A stretch of 47,919 nucleotides of DNA. Origin: Burkholderiales bacterium. Lineage in GTDB: Bacteria > Pseudomonadota > Gammaproteobacteria > Burkholderiales > Usitatibacteraceae. Location of the stretch: positions 1 to 47,919 of the forward strand of contig JAHCAK010000032.1 of the NCBI GenBank assembly GCA_019634955.1, written 5' to 3'. Below, in pieces: positions 26,023 through 34,687 of this stretch. Numbering within the stretch: the stretch's first letter is position 1; every line of letters begins with the position of its first letter. The position numbers were made by a program, and so were the translations under genes. The notes below the pieces were generated by a model, which was not told the origin of the DNA, searched no databases, and was given only the letters and a program-made list of their open reading frames with translations.

Positions 26023-27168
26023 ATGGACCGCGTCGACGTCGCGATCGTGGGGGCGGGGCCCGTCGGGGCCGCGCTCGCCGCGCTGCTCGTGCCCGCGGGG
26101 CTCTCCGTGCGCGTGCTTGAGGCGCGCGCGGCGCCCTCTCGCGACGCGCGCACGCTCGCGCTCTCCCAGGCGAGCCGCGACTGCCTCGGGCAGGCGGGCG
26201 GATGGCCCGGCGCGGGCGTGACCGCGATCACGGACATCCACGTTTCCCAGAAGGGCGGCCCGGGCCGCACGCTCATCACGGCCGCCGACCAGGGCCTCGC
26301 GGCGCTGGGCTACACCGTGGCCTACGCGAGCCTCGAGGAGGCGCTCGGGCGCCGGCTCGCGCAGCTCGGCGCCGCGGTGTCGTGGGGCGCGGCCTGCGCG
26401 GAGATCGACCTCGACGTGGAGGGCGCGAAGTTGCGCCTCGCCGGCGGCGGGGCTTTGGAAGCGCGGCTCCTCGTGCTGGCCGACGGCGGCGCCAATGCCC
26501 GGCGCATCCCGGGCCTCGCCTACGCCGAGAAGGACTACGGGCAGGTCGCGGTCACCGGGCCGGTGCGCACCGATCGCCCCCACCGCGGCCGCGCCTACGA
26601 GCGATTCACGCCGGAGGGACCGGTCGCGCTCCTGCCGGTGGACGACAGGTACGCGCTGGTGTGGACGGCCACGCCGGCGAAGGCGGAACGCCTCCTCGCG
26701 ATGGACGAGGGCGCGTTCCTCGCCGGGCTGCAGGCGCACTTCGGCGACCGGGCCGGGCGCTTCGTCGCGAGCGGGCCGCTCGCCGCGTTCCCGTTGCGCC
26801 TGCGCACGATCAACACGACGGTCGCGCTGCGGACGGTGATCGCCGGCAACGCCGCGCAGGCGATGCACCCCATCGCCGGGCAGGGGCTCAACATCGGGCT
26901 TCGCGACGCCGCGGCCCTGGCCGCGATCCTCTCGGCCGAGCCGGGCGTCGATCCCGGCTCGCCGGCCGTGCTGGAGGCCTACCGCGCCAGCCGCCGCCGC
27001 GATGCCGGCCGCGGCGTCGCATTCACCGACTTCCTCGTGGGCGCCTTCATGGACGCGCGGCGGCTGCCGACGTGGGGGAGGGGTGCCGCGCTCACGATGC
27101 TCGACCTCCTGCCGCCGGCGCGGCGCTGGCTCGCCGGCCGCATGATCCACGGGGCGCCCACCCCGTGA
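26023..27168 (+). CDS. ubiH: UbiH-type FAD-dependent ubiquinone hydroxylase
   Basis: The 381-aa protein starts at ATG 26023, 20 bp after pepP. The FAD-binding GxGxxG motif is VAIVGAGPVGAALA at residues 6-19, the DG motif is in VLADGGAN, and the second FAD motif is GNAAQAMHPIAGQGLNIGLRDAAAL. This last sequence is typical of UbiH/COQ6 monooxygenases. Position after pepP and before a second homologue supports UbiH (C1 hydroxylation of the ubiquinone ring precursor); exact regiospecificity is inferred. It ends 10 bp before the paralogue. Confidence 0.86.
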   Translation: MDRVDVAIVGAGPVGAALAALLVPAGLSVRVLEARAAPSRDARTLALSQASRDCLGQAGGWPGAGVTAITDIHVSQKGGPGRTLITAADQGLAALGYTVAYASLEEALGRRLAQLGAAVSWGAACAEIDLDVEGAKLRLAGGGALEARLLVLADGGANARRIPGLAYAEKDYGQVAVTGPVRTDRPHRGRAYERFTPEGPVALLPVDDRYALVWTATPAKAERLLAMDEGAFLAGLQAHFGDRAGRFVASGPLAAFPLRLRTINTTVALRTVIAGNAAQAMHPIAGQGLNIGLRDAAALAAILSAEPGVDPGSPAVLEAYRASRRRDAGRGVAFTDFLVGAFMDARRLPTWGRGAALTMLDLLPPARRWLAGRMIHGAPTP

Positions 27169-27178
27169 GCGCGCCGCG

Positions 27179-28345
27179 ATGAGCGCATCCGCCGCCGGCC
27201 GCGGCCGCATCCTCGTGATGGGGGGCGGCGCCGTGGGCCTCGCGTTCGCGGCCGCGTGCGCGGACGAGGTGCGCGTCCTCGAAGCCGGGCCGGCGCGGCC
27301 GGGGACGGACCCGGAAGGGTTCGACATCCGCGTCTTCGCGCTCTCCGGGGGCACGCGCGACTTTCTCGACGGGATCGGCGCCTGGGGGCGGATGCCGCCG
27401 TCGCGCATCGCGCCCGTCACGCGCATGGAGGTCTTCGGCGACGACGGCGCGAGCCGGCTCGCGTTCGCGGCGCCCCCCGGGCGCCCCCTCGCGTGGATCG
27501 CGGAAGGCAACCGCATGACGCGCGCCATCGAGGAGGCCGCGCGCGGCCGCGGCGTGGCGATCGAGACGGATTGCCGCTGGAAGTCGGTGGCCGCCCGGGC
27601 GGGCCGCGCGCAAGTGGAACTCGAGGATGGCACGACGCTGGAAGCCGATCTTCTCGTGGGCGCCGACGGCGCGCAGTCGCGCGTGCGCGCGGAGCTCGCG
27701 CTCGCGGCGCACGCCAAGCGCTACCCGGAAACCGCGGTGGTCGCCCACTTCCGCTGCGAGAAGCCGCCGGCCGGTGTCGCGCGCCAGTGGTTCCGGCGCG
27801 ACGGGATCCTCGCGTGGCTGCCCCTGCCCGGCGACCGGATGTCGATCGTGTGGTCCGCCCGCGAAGGGCTCGCCGACGAGCTGGCCGCCCTCGACCCGGA
27901 AGCGCTCGCCCGCCGCGTGCGCGACGCCGGTGGCGCGGCGCTGGGCGACCTGTCCCTCGACTCGGCCGTGGCGCGGTTCCCCCTGCGGCTCGTGCGCGTG
28001 CCGCGCATCGCGGTGCCGGGCGCCGTGCTGGTCGGGGACGCGGCGCATGGCGTGCACCCCCTCGCGGGCCAGGGCGTGAACCTCGGCTTCCAGGATGCCG
28101 CCGGCCTGGCACGGACGCTCGCTGCCCGCTCGCCGCTGGAGCGCCCCGGCGACTACGCGCTGCTGCGCCGCCACGAGCGGCTGCGCCACGCTGACGTCGC
28201 CGCCATGCAGTTCGTCACCGACCGGCTCGAGTGGCTGTTCGGCATCGACGCCCCCATCGCGGCGCTGGCGCGAAACGCCGGACTTCGCGCGGTGGAGGGC
28301 CTTCCCTGGGCCAAGCGCCTTCTCGCCGCGCAGGCAATGCGATAA
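27179..28345 (+). CDS. UbiH/UbiF/UbiI-family FAD-dependent hydroxylase
   Basis: The 388-aa protein starts at ATG 27179. The Rossmann motif is VMGGGAVGLAFA, with Gly replacing the second usual residue; LVGADGAQSRVR is the DG motif, and VGDAAHGVHPLAGQGVNLGFQDAAGLA is the second FAD motif. It is a paralogue of the preceding ubiH product. Because a Coq7-type hydroxylase at 37834 can cover C6, this protein is more likely the C5 enzyme (UbiI-like), but a UbiL/UbiM-type relaxed specificity cannot be excluded. Confidence 0.83.
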   Translation: MSASAAGRGRILVMGGGAVGLAFAAACADEVRVLEAGPARPGTDPEGFDIRVFALSGGTRDFLDGIGAWGRMPPSRIAPVTRMEVFGDDGASRLAFAAPPGRPLAWIAEGNRMTRAIEEAARGRGVAIETDCRWKSVAARAGRAQVELEDGTTLEADLLVGADGAQSRVRAELALAAHAKRYPETAVVAHFRCEKPPAGVARQWFRRDGILAWLPLPGDRMSIVWSAREGLADELAALDPEALARRVRDAGGAALGDLSLDSAVARFPLRLVRVPRIAVPGAVLVGDAAHGVHPLAGQGVNLGFQDAAGLARTLAARSPLERPGDYALLRRHERLRHADVAAMQFVTDRLEWLFGIDAPIAALARNAGLRAVEGLPWAKRLLAAQAMR

Positions 28346-28346
28346 T
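28338..28346 (+). promoter_or_regulatory. Extended -10 candidate for dsbC
   Basis: TGCGATAAT, a TGn extension with hexamer GATAAT, overlaps the end of the upstream hydroxylase gene and lies 73 nt before the dsbC ATG. No -35 is evident. Confidence 0.35.
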
Positions 28347-28419
28347 TCCCGGGCCATCCTCCCGGGAACTTCCCCGGCCGGCACCGGCCCAACCCCGGAT
28401 TCCCCGAAAGACCTCCCCG

Positions 28420-29142
28420 ATGAGCCTCCGCGCCCTGCTGCTTGCCCCCCTCCTCGCCCTTGCCGTGGCGCTTCCCGCCCACGCCCAGGACCTCGACCGC
28501 ATCCGCGCGGACCTGCGCAAGAAGTTTCCCGAGGCGCAGATCGAGGGCGTGCGGAAGAGCGGCTACGGCGGCCTGCTGGAGGTGACGGGCGGCGGCGAGA
28601 TCTTCTACACCGACGAGAAGACCTCGTTCCTGCTGCTGGGCACGCTTATCGACACGAAGACGCGCGAGAACGTCACGGAAGCCCGCCTGCGCAAGATCTC
28701 GGCGATCAAGTTCGACTCGCTGCCGCTCGATTCCGCCATCAAGATCGTGCGCGGCAACGGCTCGCGGCGCGTGGCCATCTTCGCCGACCCCAACTGCGGC
28801 TACTGCAAGCGCTTCGAGCGCGAGCTCGTGAACGTGAACGACATCACCGTCTACACGTTCCTCTACCCGATCCTCTCGGCGGACTCGACGGACAAGTCGA
28901 AGGCCATCTGGTGCGCGCCCGACCGCGCCAAGGCCTGGCTCGACTACATGATCCGGGACTCGCTGCCCGCCGGGCCCGCGGCCTGCGACACGCCGCTGGA
29001 CAAGGTGGTGGCCTTCGGCCGCGACAAGCGCATCAGCGGCACGCCGACGATCTTCTTCGAGGACGGCGAGCGCATCCCGGGCGCCATCCCGATCGCGAAC
29101 TTCGAGAAGCGTCTGGCGGACGCGAAGGCCGCGAAGCCCTAG
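28420..29142 (+). CDS. dsbC: Thiol:disulfide interchange protein DsbC
   Basis: The 240-aa protein starts at ATG 28420 with a signal peptide ending at AHA-QD. An N-terminal dimerisation domain (about residues 22-85) precedes the thioredoxin fold with active-site CGYC (Cys126 and Cys129) and the cis-Pro loop ISGTPTIFF. A second Cys pair occurs in AIWCAPDRAK and AACDTPL, as in other DsbC proteins. It isomerises wrong disulfides in the periplasm. A gene downstream of the ubi hydroxylases and convergent with mltA. Confidence 0.94.
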   Translation: MSLRALLLAPLLALAVALPAHAQDLDRIRADLRKKFPEAQIEGVRKSGYGGLLEVTGGGEIFYTDEKTSFLLLGTLIDTKTRENVTEARLRKISAIKFDSLPLDSAIKIVRGNGSRRVAIFADPNCGYCKRFERELVNVNDITVYTFLYPILSADSTDKSKAIWCAPDRAKAWLDYMIRDSLPAGPAACDTPLDKVVAFGRDKRISGTPTIFFEDGERIPGAIPIANFEKRLADAKAAKP

Positions 29143-29158
29143 GGCGGCAGGCGCCCGG

Positions 29159-30466
29159 TCAGGATCCCGACGACGCCTGGACTGTCGCGGGCGGCGTGTA
29201 GCCCTTCGGCAGCAGCACCCACATGCGACCGGACTGGCGCATCTTGCCGGCCTGGTTGCCCGCCGCGTCCCCGAACCCCCAGTAGAAGTCCGCGCGCACG
29301 CCGCCGTTGATGGCGCCGCCCGTGTCCTGCGCGACCATGAGGCGGTTGAGCGGCTGGGGGGAGTTGGGCCACGTGGTGGAAAGGTAGACCGGCACGCCGA
29401 GGGGGACCACGCGCGGGTCCACGGCGATGGAGCGCTCGGCCGTGAGCGGGACGCCGAGCGAGCCGATGGGCCCCGGCAGGTCGCCCGGCAGCTCGCGGAA
29501 GAAGACGAAGCTCGGGTTCTCGTTGAGGAAGCGCTGGACCTTCCGCGGGTTGCGCCGCGCCCAGTCCTTGATGCCCTGCATCGAGGCGCGCTCGGGCGGG
29601 ATCTCGCGCTGGCGGATGAGGAGCCGGCCGAGGGAGCGGAACGGGTGCCCGTTCTGCTCCGCGTAGCCCACGCGCACGCGCTCGCCGTTCTCGAGCAGCA
29701 CCTGGCCCGACCCCTGGATGTGCAGGAAGAAGAGCTCGACGGCGTCGTCCACCCACACGATCTCCAGCCCCTTGAGGGGCGCGGGATCGGCATCGATGTC
29801 CCCGCGCGCGAGGTAGGGCACCACGCGATTGCCCTCGATGCGGCCGCGCAGGCGCTTGTACTTGAGATCGGGATACACGGACGACAGGTCGATGACCAGG
29901 AGGTCCTGGGGCACCGCGTAGATCGGGTAGCGGTATTTCTCCGTGCGCGTGCGGCTGCCGCGCAGCAGCGGCTCGTAGTAGCCCGTCACCATGCCGGAGG
30001 TCGACTCGTCGGCGTTGATGACCTGGTGGGGCTCGAACCGCGACTCGAAAAAAGCGGCCAGCGCCGTGTCGGGAAGGCCCGGGGGCAGGGCCGCCGCCTC
30101 CGCGCAGACGGCTTCCCATGCGGGCTGTTTCGCGAGCGCGGTGCAGCCGCGCACGAAGGCGACGAGCGAGTCGCCCAGCGACTCGCGGCCCCACGAGGGC
30201 AGGTCCGACCACGGGGCGGGCTGGAGCCTGCCGCGGTATTCGACCTCCGGCACGGGGGCGGGAGCCGGGGCCGGTGCGGGGGCTGGCGCAGGCGCAGGCG
30301 CCGTCGGCGGGCACACCGGCTTCTCCACGGGCGGGCAGATGAGGGGCTCGGGGGCCTTCATCGCCACGGGCTCGGGCGCCGTGGCGCAGGCGGCGGCGAG
30401 GAGCGCGAGGCCCATCGCGAGAGCGGTGCGCGCGTGCGGCGCGCGGGCAGGTCGGACTTGCGTCAT
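29159..30466 (-). CDS. mltA: Membrane-bound lytic murein transglycosylase A
   Basis: The 435-aa lipoprotein starts at ATG 30466. The signal ends in a lipobox-like LAAAC with Cys27, followed by a Pro/Ala-rich linker (about residues 50-75). The MltA catalytic domain (GMVTGYYEPLLRGSRT) and the C-terminal 3D domain (AQDTGGAINGGVRADFYWGFG) are clear. It cleaves glycan strands to 1,6-anhydroMurNAc products, the substrates that AnmK in this window would recycle. A -10 TATACT ends exactly 7 nt before the ATG with no Shine-Dalgarno, suggesting a leaderless transcript. Confidence 0.94.
   Translation of the reverse strand: MTQVRPARAPHARTALAMGLALLAAACATAPEPVAMKAPEPLICPPVEKPVCPPTAPAPAPAPAPAPAPAPVPEVEYRGRLQPAPWSDLPSWGRESLGDSLVAFVRGCTALAKQPAWEAVCAEAAALPPGLPDTALAAFFESRFEPHQVINADESTSGMVTGYYEPLLRGSRTRTEKYRYPIYAVPQDLLVIDLSSVYPDLKYKRLRGRIEGNRVVPYLARGDIDADPAPLKGLEIVWVDDAVELFFLHIQGSGQVLLENGERVRVGYAEQNGHPFRSLGRLLIRQREIPPERASMQGIKDWARRNPRKVQRFLNENPSFVFFRELPGDLPGPIGSLGVPLTAERSIAVDPRVVPLGVPVYLSTTWPNSPQPLNRLMVAQDTGGAINGGVRADFYWGFGDAAGNQAGKMRQSGRMWVLLPKGYTPPATVQASSGS
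30255..30302 (-). repeat. Degenerate hexanucleotide repeat encoding Ala-Pro linker of MltA
   Basis: Eight imperfect GC-rich 6-nt units (for example GGCGCA, GGCGCA, GGCGCC) encode alternating Ala-Pro residues between the lipobox and the catalytic domain. Such tracts change length easily by slippage without altering the frame. Confidence 0.7.
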
Positions 30467-30473
30467 CGGGCCG

Positions 30474-30479
30474 AGTATA
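30474..30479 (-). promoter_or_regulatory. -10 element, probable leaderless start of mltA
   Basis: On the minus strand TATACT (5 of 6 matches to consensus) ends 7 nt (CGGCCCG) before the ATG at 30466. No Shine-Dalgarno is present. Confidence 0.5.
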
Positions 30480-30500
30480 GCGAGGGTCGTGCGAAAATGG

Positions 30501-30524
30501 CGGTGCCTGGCGCGGTGCCTGGCG
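30501..30524. repeat. Perfect 12-bp tandem duplication
   Basis: The unit CGGTGCCTGGCG is repeated twice head to tail in the short spacer between mltA and the 44-aa ORF. No function can be assigned. Confidence 0.75.
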
Positions 30525-30547
30525 CCGCGGTTTCCGGGAGGGAAGGG

Positions 30548-30682
30548 ATGTTCTGGGTGTTTCTCGAGGTGGTGGCGGCGCTCGCGATCGCGATCGGGAT
30601 CGTCTGGTGGACCATGCCGCGCAAGCCGAAGGCGGGGCCGCCGGCCGCGAAGGAAGACCGCGAGGAGGAGCCGCGCCCCTAG
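30548..30682 (+). CDS. Small single-span membrane protein, 44 aa
   Basis: The ATG at 30548 is preceded by a purine-rich GGGAGGGAAGGG Shine-Dalgarno region. The product has one hydrophobic helix (FWVFLEVVAALAIAIGIVWWTM) followed by a Lys/Pro/Glu-rich charged tail, a shape common to real small membrane proteins. It is too short for most gene callers. Its stop interlocks with the stop of the convergent apaG gene (4-bp overlap). No family is recognised. Confidence 0.6.
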   Translation: MFWVFLEVVAALAIAIGIVWWTMPRKPKAGPPAAKEDREEEPRP

Positions 30683-31062
30683 TGCAGGACGCGCGGGACG
30701 CTCAGCGCGAACTCGGGGATGGGCGCCTCGAAGCGCGTGCCGTCCTCGGCGACCAGCTGGTAGGTGCCGCGCATCGTGCCCACGGCCGTCGGGATGGAGG
30801 AGCCGCTCGAGTACTCGAAGGTGTCGCCGGGCTTGAGCACGGGCTGCTCGCCCACGACGCCCATGCCGCGCACTTCCTGGACCTGGTTGTCCGCGTCGGT
30901 GATGATCCAGTGCCGGCTCACGACCTGCGCCGTCACGGTGCCCGTGTTGGTGATGCGGATCGTGTAGGCGAAGACGTAGCGGTCGTCCTCCTCGTCCGAC
31001 TGGTCCGGCAGGTAGGTCGAGTGCGCCGTGACGGCGACGAGGTAGCGTTTCGGGTCGGGCAT
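30679..31062 (-). CDS. apaG: ApaG protein (DUF525)
   Basis: The 127-aa protein starts at ATG 31062. It is a compact beta-sandwich with the family motifs YVFAYTIRITNTG, VVSRHWIITDADNQVQEVRGMGVVGEQPVLKPGDTFEYSSG and GTMRGTYQLV. ApaG has been associated with Co2+/Mg2+ efflux and Ap4A levels, but its molecular role is unsettled. An extended -10 TGCTAACAT ends 7 nt before the ATG, again suggesting leaderless translation. Confidence 0.95.
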   Translation of the reverse strand: MPDPKRYLVAVTAHSTYLPDQSDEEDDRYVFAYTIRITNTGTVTAQVVSRHWIITDADNQVQEVRGMGVVGEQPVLKPGDTFEYSSGSSIPTAVGTMRGTYQLVAEDGTRFEAPIPEFALSVPRVLH

Positions 31063-31069
31063 GCGGAGG

Positions 31070-31078
31070 ATGTTAGCA
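31070..31078 (-). promoter_or_regulatory. Extended -10 promoter, probable leaderless start of apaG
   Basis: TGCTAACAT on the minus strand ends 7 nt (CCTCCGC) before the ATG at 31062. No purine-rich ribosome-binding site lies between them. Confidence 0.5.
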
Positions 31079-31113
31079 GGAAAAAACCCGCGCGATCCGC
31101 GGGGGGAATCGCG

Positions 31114-31119
31114 TAGAAT
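31114..31119 (+). promoter_or_regulatory. -10 element candidate for rpe-gph
   Basis: TAGAAT lies 32 nt before the rpe ATG (31152) in the spacer shared with the divergent apaG promoter. The -35 position is not recognisable. Confidence 0.35.
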
Positions 31120-31151
31120 TTTCCTCTCCCACCGTGACCCGGAAGAACCCC

Positions 31152-31811
31152 ATGCACCGCATCGCGCCCAGCCTGCTTTCGGCGGACTTCGCGCGCCTCG
31201 GCGACGAGGTGAAGGACGTCATCGCCGGCGGCGCCGATCTCATGCACTTCGACGTGATGGACAACCATTACGTCCCGAACCTCACCGTCGGCCCGCTCGT
31301 GTGCGAGGCGCTCCGGCCCCACTGCAGCGTGCCCATCGACGTGCACCTCATGGTGAAGCCCGTGGACCGCATCGTCCCGGATTTCGCGAAGGCGGGCGCG
31401 GCGATCATCAGCTTCCACCCGGAGGCGAGCGAGCACGTCGACCGCACGCTCTCGCTCATCCGCGACCAGGGGTGCAAGGCCGGCCTCGTGTTCAACCCGG
31501 CCACGCCGCTCTCGTGGCTCGACCACGTGATGGACAAGGTGGACCTCATCCTCGTCATGAGCGTGAACCCGGGGTTCGGCGGCCAGTCCTTCATCGCCTC
31601 GGCGCTGCCCAAGATCCGCGAGGCGCGCCGCCGCATCGACGAGAGCGGCCGCGACATCTGGCTGGAGGTCGACGGCGGCGTGAAGGCGGACAACATCGCG
31701 GCCGTGGCGAAGGCGGGCGCCGACACTTTCGTGGCCGGCTCGGCCGTCTTCGGCGAGCGCGACCGCGCGGCGGCGATCCGCCGCCTGCGCGACGCCCTCG
31801 CGGGCGCGTGA
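31152..31811 (+). CDS. rpe: Ribulose-phosphate 3-epimerase
   Basis: The 219-aa TIM-barrel protein is taken to start at ATG 31152 ([13 protein letters not shown]); an in-frame GTG at 31134 is an alternative. Signature segments [32 protein letters not shown] and LEVDGGV carry the metal-binding His/Asp pairs of the active site. It interconverts ribulose 5-phosphate and xylulose 5-phosphate. The stop overlaps the gph GTG by 4 bp. The rpe-gph-trpE order is common in proteobacteria. Confidence 0.96.
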   Translation: MHRIAPSLLSADFARLGDEVKDVIAGGADLMHFDVMDNHYVPNLTVGPLVCEALRPHCSVPIDVHLMVKPVDRIVPDFAKAGAAIISFHPEASEHVDRTLSLIRDQGCKAGLVFNPATPLSWLDHVMDKVDLILVMSVNPGFGGQSFIASALPKIREARRRIDESGRDIWLEVDGGVKADNIAAVAKAGADTFVAGSAVFGERDRAAAIRRLRDALAGA

Positions 31812-32500
31812 CCGTGGGCCCGGGCATTCCGCGTCGCCGCTACCGCGCGGCGCTCTTCGACCTCGACGGCACGCTGGTCGACACCGCGCCCGACCTCGCC
31901 GCCGCGGCCAACCGGATGCTCGCCGACCTCGGCCGGCCTTCGCTCGCCGAGGAGTCGATCCGCGACTTCGTCGGCAAGGGCGTGGTGAACCTCGTGAGCC
32001 AGTGCTTCGCGGCGACGGGCGGCGGGCCGGACGAGGAGCGCGCCCGCGCGCAGGCTTCCTTCGAGCGACACTACGCGGCCGGCATCGCGGACCGCTCGCG
32101 GCCCTATCCCGGCGTGTTCGAGGGCCTCGAGGCGCTCCGTCGCGCCGGCATCGCGATGGGTTGCGTCACGAACAAGATCGGGCGATTCACGGAGCCCATC
32201 CTCGAGCTGACCGGGCTGCGCCCCTACTTCGGCGTCGTCGTCTCCGGCGACACGCTCGAGCGCAAGAAGCCGCACCCCGACCCGATGCTCTTCGCCGCCG
32301 GCCGGCTCGGCGCGGCGCCGGCCGACACCGTGATGGTCGGCGACTCGCTGAACGACGTGCAGTCGGCGCGCGCGGCCGGCTGCCCCGTGGTGGTCGTTCC
32401 CTACGGCTACCGGGAGGGCCTCGGGATTGGCGAGCTGGGCGCCGACGCCGTGGTGGCGAGCGTGGAAGAGGCCGCCAGATCGATTACAATGGCCGCCTGA
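31808..32500 (+). CDS. gph: Phosphoglycolate phosphatase (HAD family)
   Basis: The 230-aa protein starts at GTG 31808, overlapping the rpe stop; a second GTG follows at 31814. HAD motif I is [15 protein letters not shown], motif [10 protein letters not shown], motif III Lys in KKPHPDP and motif [17 protein letters not shown]. It dephosphorylates 2-phosphoglycolate. In Pseudomonas the MurNAc-6-phosphate phosphatase MupP is a close relative often annotated as Gph, so this protein or another paralogue might fill that role here; synteny with rpe and trpE favours true Gph. Confidence 0.9.
   Translation: MTVGPGIPRRRYRAALFDLDGTLVDTAPDLAAAANRMLADLGRPSLAEESIRDFVGKGVVNLVSQCFAATGGGPDEERARAQASFERHYAAGIADRSRPYPGVFEGLEALRRAGIAMGCVTNKIGRFTEPILELTGLRPYFGVVVSGDTLERKKPHPDPMLFAAGRLGAAPADTVMVGDSLNDVQSARAAGCPVVVVPYGYREGLGIGELGADAVVASVEEAARSITMAA
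32463..32490 (+). promoter_or_regulatory. Promoter candidate for the trp operon
   Basis: TACAAT (32485-32490, 5 of 6 to consensus) lies in the last codons of gph. A weak -35 TGGAAG (32463-32468) is 16 nt upstream. Transcription would start near 32497, giving a leader of about 130 nt before trpE that contains the Trp-rich short ORF. Confidence 0.45.
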
Positions 32501-32530
32501 TTCCCGATCCGACGGCAACGACTTCCCCTC

Positions 32531-32581
32531 ATGGCACCGCGCGGTTTCCTGCTCGACTGGCGATGGCAAAGCTGGCGCTGA
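32531..32581 (+). CDS. trpL: Probable trp operon leader peptide, 16 aa with three Trp codons
   Basis: ATG at 32531 opens a 16-codon frame ending in TGA at 32579-32581: MAPRGFLLDWRWQSWR. Trp is at positions 10, 12 and 15, three of the last seven residues, in the spacer directly before trpE. That density and position are the hallmark of ribosome-mediated attenuation. A 6-bp stem with a GAA loop overlaps the last Trp codon and stop (32574-32588). No GC stem with T-run follows, so a classic intrinsic attenuator is not visible. There is no good Shine-Dalgarno. Confidence 0.65.
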   Translation: MAPRGFLLDWRWQSWR

Positions 32582-32586
32582 AAGCG

Positions 32587-32619
32587 TCCCGCCCGTCCGC
32601 CCTTCGACCCGAAAACCCC
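32587..32619 (+). promoter_or_regulatory. C-rich, G-poor leader segment before trpE
   Basis: This 33-nt stretch has 19 C and only 5 G and is predicted to be unstructured. That composition resembles a Rho-loading (rut) site. It lies between the leader-peptide stop and trpE, so leader translation could control Rho access. This is inference. Confidence 0.3.
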
Positions 32620-32629
32620 GTGGTGACCC

Positions 32630-34108
32630 ATGACTGAGCAAGACTTCCTCGCGCTTTCCCGCGCCGGCTACGACCGGATCCCCCTCACCCTCGAGACGCT
32701 GGCCGATCTCGACACCCCGCTGTCGCTGTACCTCAAGCTCGCCGACGCGCCGGGCACCTACCTGCTGGAGTCCGTCATCGGCGGCGAGCGCTTCGGGCGC
32801 TACTCGATCATCGGGCTCGCCGCGCGCGAGCGCATCGAGGTGGCGGCCGGGCGCGGCCGCGTGATCCGCGACGGCGCCGTCGTGGAGGAGCACGAGGCCG
32901 GCGACCCGCTCGCCTTCGTCGACGCCTACCTGCGTCGCGTGCGCGCCGCGCCGCTGGCCTCGAGCCTGCGCTTCGCGGGCGGGCTGGCCGGCTACTTCAG
33001 CTACGACACCGTCCGCTACATCGAGCCGAAGCTCGCGAACGACGCGCGCCCGGACCCGATCGGCCTGCCGGACGTGCGGCTGCTCCTCTCGGACGAGCTT
33101 GCCGTGGTCGACAACCTCGCCGGCAAGGTGCACCTCATCGTGTACGCGGACGCGCGGGAGGCCGGCGCGTGGGCGAAGGCACGGGCGCGCCTGGAGGCGC
33201 TTCGCGGGCGCCTGCGCGGCGCGGCGCGGCTGCCGGGCCACGTGCCCGTCGACCACGCGCAGCCGCCGCGCTCCAACATCGGCGAGCAGCCCTTCTACGC
33301 CGCGGTCGCCCGGGCCAAGCGCTACATCACCGACGGCGACGTGATGCAGGTGCAGGTCTCGCAGCGGCTTTCGCAGCCCTTCGCGGGCTCGCCCGTAAAT
33401 CTGTACCGGGCGCTGCGCTCGATCAACCCGTCGCCGTACATGTTCTACTTCGACTTCGGCGACAGCCAGCTCGTGGGTGCCTCGCCCGAGATCCTCGTGC
33501 GCCGCGAGGGGGACACGGTGACCGTCCGCCCCATTGCCGGCACGCGCAAGCGCGGGTCCACGCCCGAGAAGGACCTCGCGATGGAGCGCGAGCTGGTGAA
33601 CGACCCCAAGGAGCGCGCCGAGCACCTGATGCTGATCGACCTGGGCAGGAACGACATCGGGCGCATCGCGAGGATCGGCACCGTGCGCGTGACCGAGCAG
33701 ATGGCGGTGGAGCGGTATTCGCACGTGATGCACATGGTCTCCAACGTCGAGGGCGAGGTCGACCCCGCCCTCACGCCGATGCAGCTCCTGCGCGCGACCT
33801 TCCCGGCCGGCACCGTCGCGGGGGCGCCCAAGGTGCGCGCGATGGAGATCATCGACGAGCTCGAGCCCGAGCGGCGCGGCGTCTACGCGGGCGCCGTGGG
33901 CTACCTCGGCTTCAACGGCAACCTCGACCTCGCCATCGCCATCCGCACCGGGGTGGTGAAGGACGGCGAGCTGCACGTGCAGGCGGCGGCCGGCATCGTG
34001 GCGGATTCGATCCCGGAGCAGGAGTGGCTCGAGACGCGCAACAAGGCGCGCGCGCTGCTGGCGGCCGCCGAGCTCACCAACGCGGGGCTCGACGCCCCCG
34101 TCGCATGA
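32630..34108 (+). CDS. trpE: Anthranilate synthase component I
   Basis: The 492-aa protein starts at ATG 32630. The N-terminal Trp-binding region includes [19 protein letters not shown]; the chorismate-binding domain includes [50 protein letters not shown] and [23 protein letters not shown]. It converts chorismate to anthranilate using ammonia from TrpG. It is the first enzyme of a trpE-trpG-trpD-trpC cluster, 10 bp before trpG, and is preceded by a Trp-rich leader ORF. Confidence 0.97.
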   Translation: MTEQDFLALSRAGYDRIPLTLETLADLDTPLSLYLKLADAPGTYLLESVIGGERFGRYSIIGLAARERIEVAAGRGRVIRDGAVVEEHEAGDPLAFVDAYLRRVRAAPLASSLRFAGGLAGYFSYDTVRYIEPKLANDARPDPIGLPDVRLLLSDELAVVDNLAGKVHLIVYADAREAGAWAKARARLEALRGRLRGAARLPGHVPVDHAQPPRSNIGEQPFYAAVARAKRYITDGDVMQVQVSQRLSQPFAGSPVNLYRALRSINPSPYMFYFDFGDSQLVGASPEILVRREGDTVTVRPIAGTRKRGSTPEKDLAMERELVNDPKERAEHLMLIDLGRNDIGRIARIGTVRVTEQMAVERYSHVMHMVSNVEGEVDPALTPMQLLRATFPAGTVAGAPKVRAMEIIDELEPERRGVYAGAVGYLGFNGNLDLAIAIRTGVVKDGELHVQAAAGIVADSIPEQEWLETRNKARALLAAAELTNAGLDAPVA

Positions 34109-34118
34109 GGAGCCCGCC

Positions 34119-34685
34119 ATGCTGCTCATGATCGACAACTACGATTCCTTCACCTACAACCTCGTGCAGTACCTCGGCGAGCTGGGCGAGGAGGTGCGGG
34201 TGGTCCGCAACGACGAGGTGACGGTGGACGAGATCGCGCGCCTCGCGCCCGACCGCATCGTGATCTCGCCGGGCCCGTGCACGCCGAACGAGGCCGGGGT
34301 CTCGCTGCCCGCCATCGGGCGCTTCGCGGGGAAGATCCCGATCCTGGGCGTGTGCCTTGGCCACCAGGCGATCGGCCAGGCCTTCGGCGGCCGGATCGTG
34401 CACGCGAAGACGCTCATGCACGGAAAGGTCTCGCCCATCCACCACGCGGGCAAGGGCGTCTTCCGCGGCCTGCCCTCGCCCTACGACGCGACTCGCTACC
34501 ACTCGCTTGCCATCGAGCGCGAGACCTGCCCGGCCGAGCTCGAGATCACGGCCTGGACGGACGACGGCGAGATCATGGGCGTGCGCCACCGCACGCTGGC
34601 GGTGGAGGGCGTGCAGTTCCACCCCGAATCGATCCTCACGGAGCATGGCCACGCGCTGCTCCGCAACTTCCTCACGCAGGAGTAG
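34119..34685 (+). CDS. trpG: Anthranilate synthase component II (glutamine amidotransferase)
   Basis: The 188-aa protein starts at ATG 34119 after a GAGGAG Shine-Dalgarno. The class I amidotransferase triad is Cys79 ([10 protein letters not shown]), His168 and Glu170 (VQFHPESI). [15 protein letters not shown] is the typical TrpG/PabA N terminus. It supplies ammonia to TrpE and in some bacteria also to PabB. The stop is 2 bp from the trpD start. Confidence 0.97.
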   Translation: MLLMIDNYDSFTYNLVQYLGELGEEVRVVRNDEVTVDEIARLAPDRIVISPGPCTPNEAGVSLPAIGRFAGKIPILGVCLGHQAIGQAFGGRIVHAKTLMHGKVSPIHHAGKGVFRGLPSPYDATRYHSLAIERETCPAELEITAWTDDGEIMGVRHRTLAVEGVQFHPESILTEHGHALLRNFLTQE

Positions 34686-34687
34686 CC

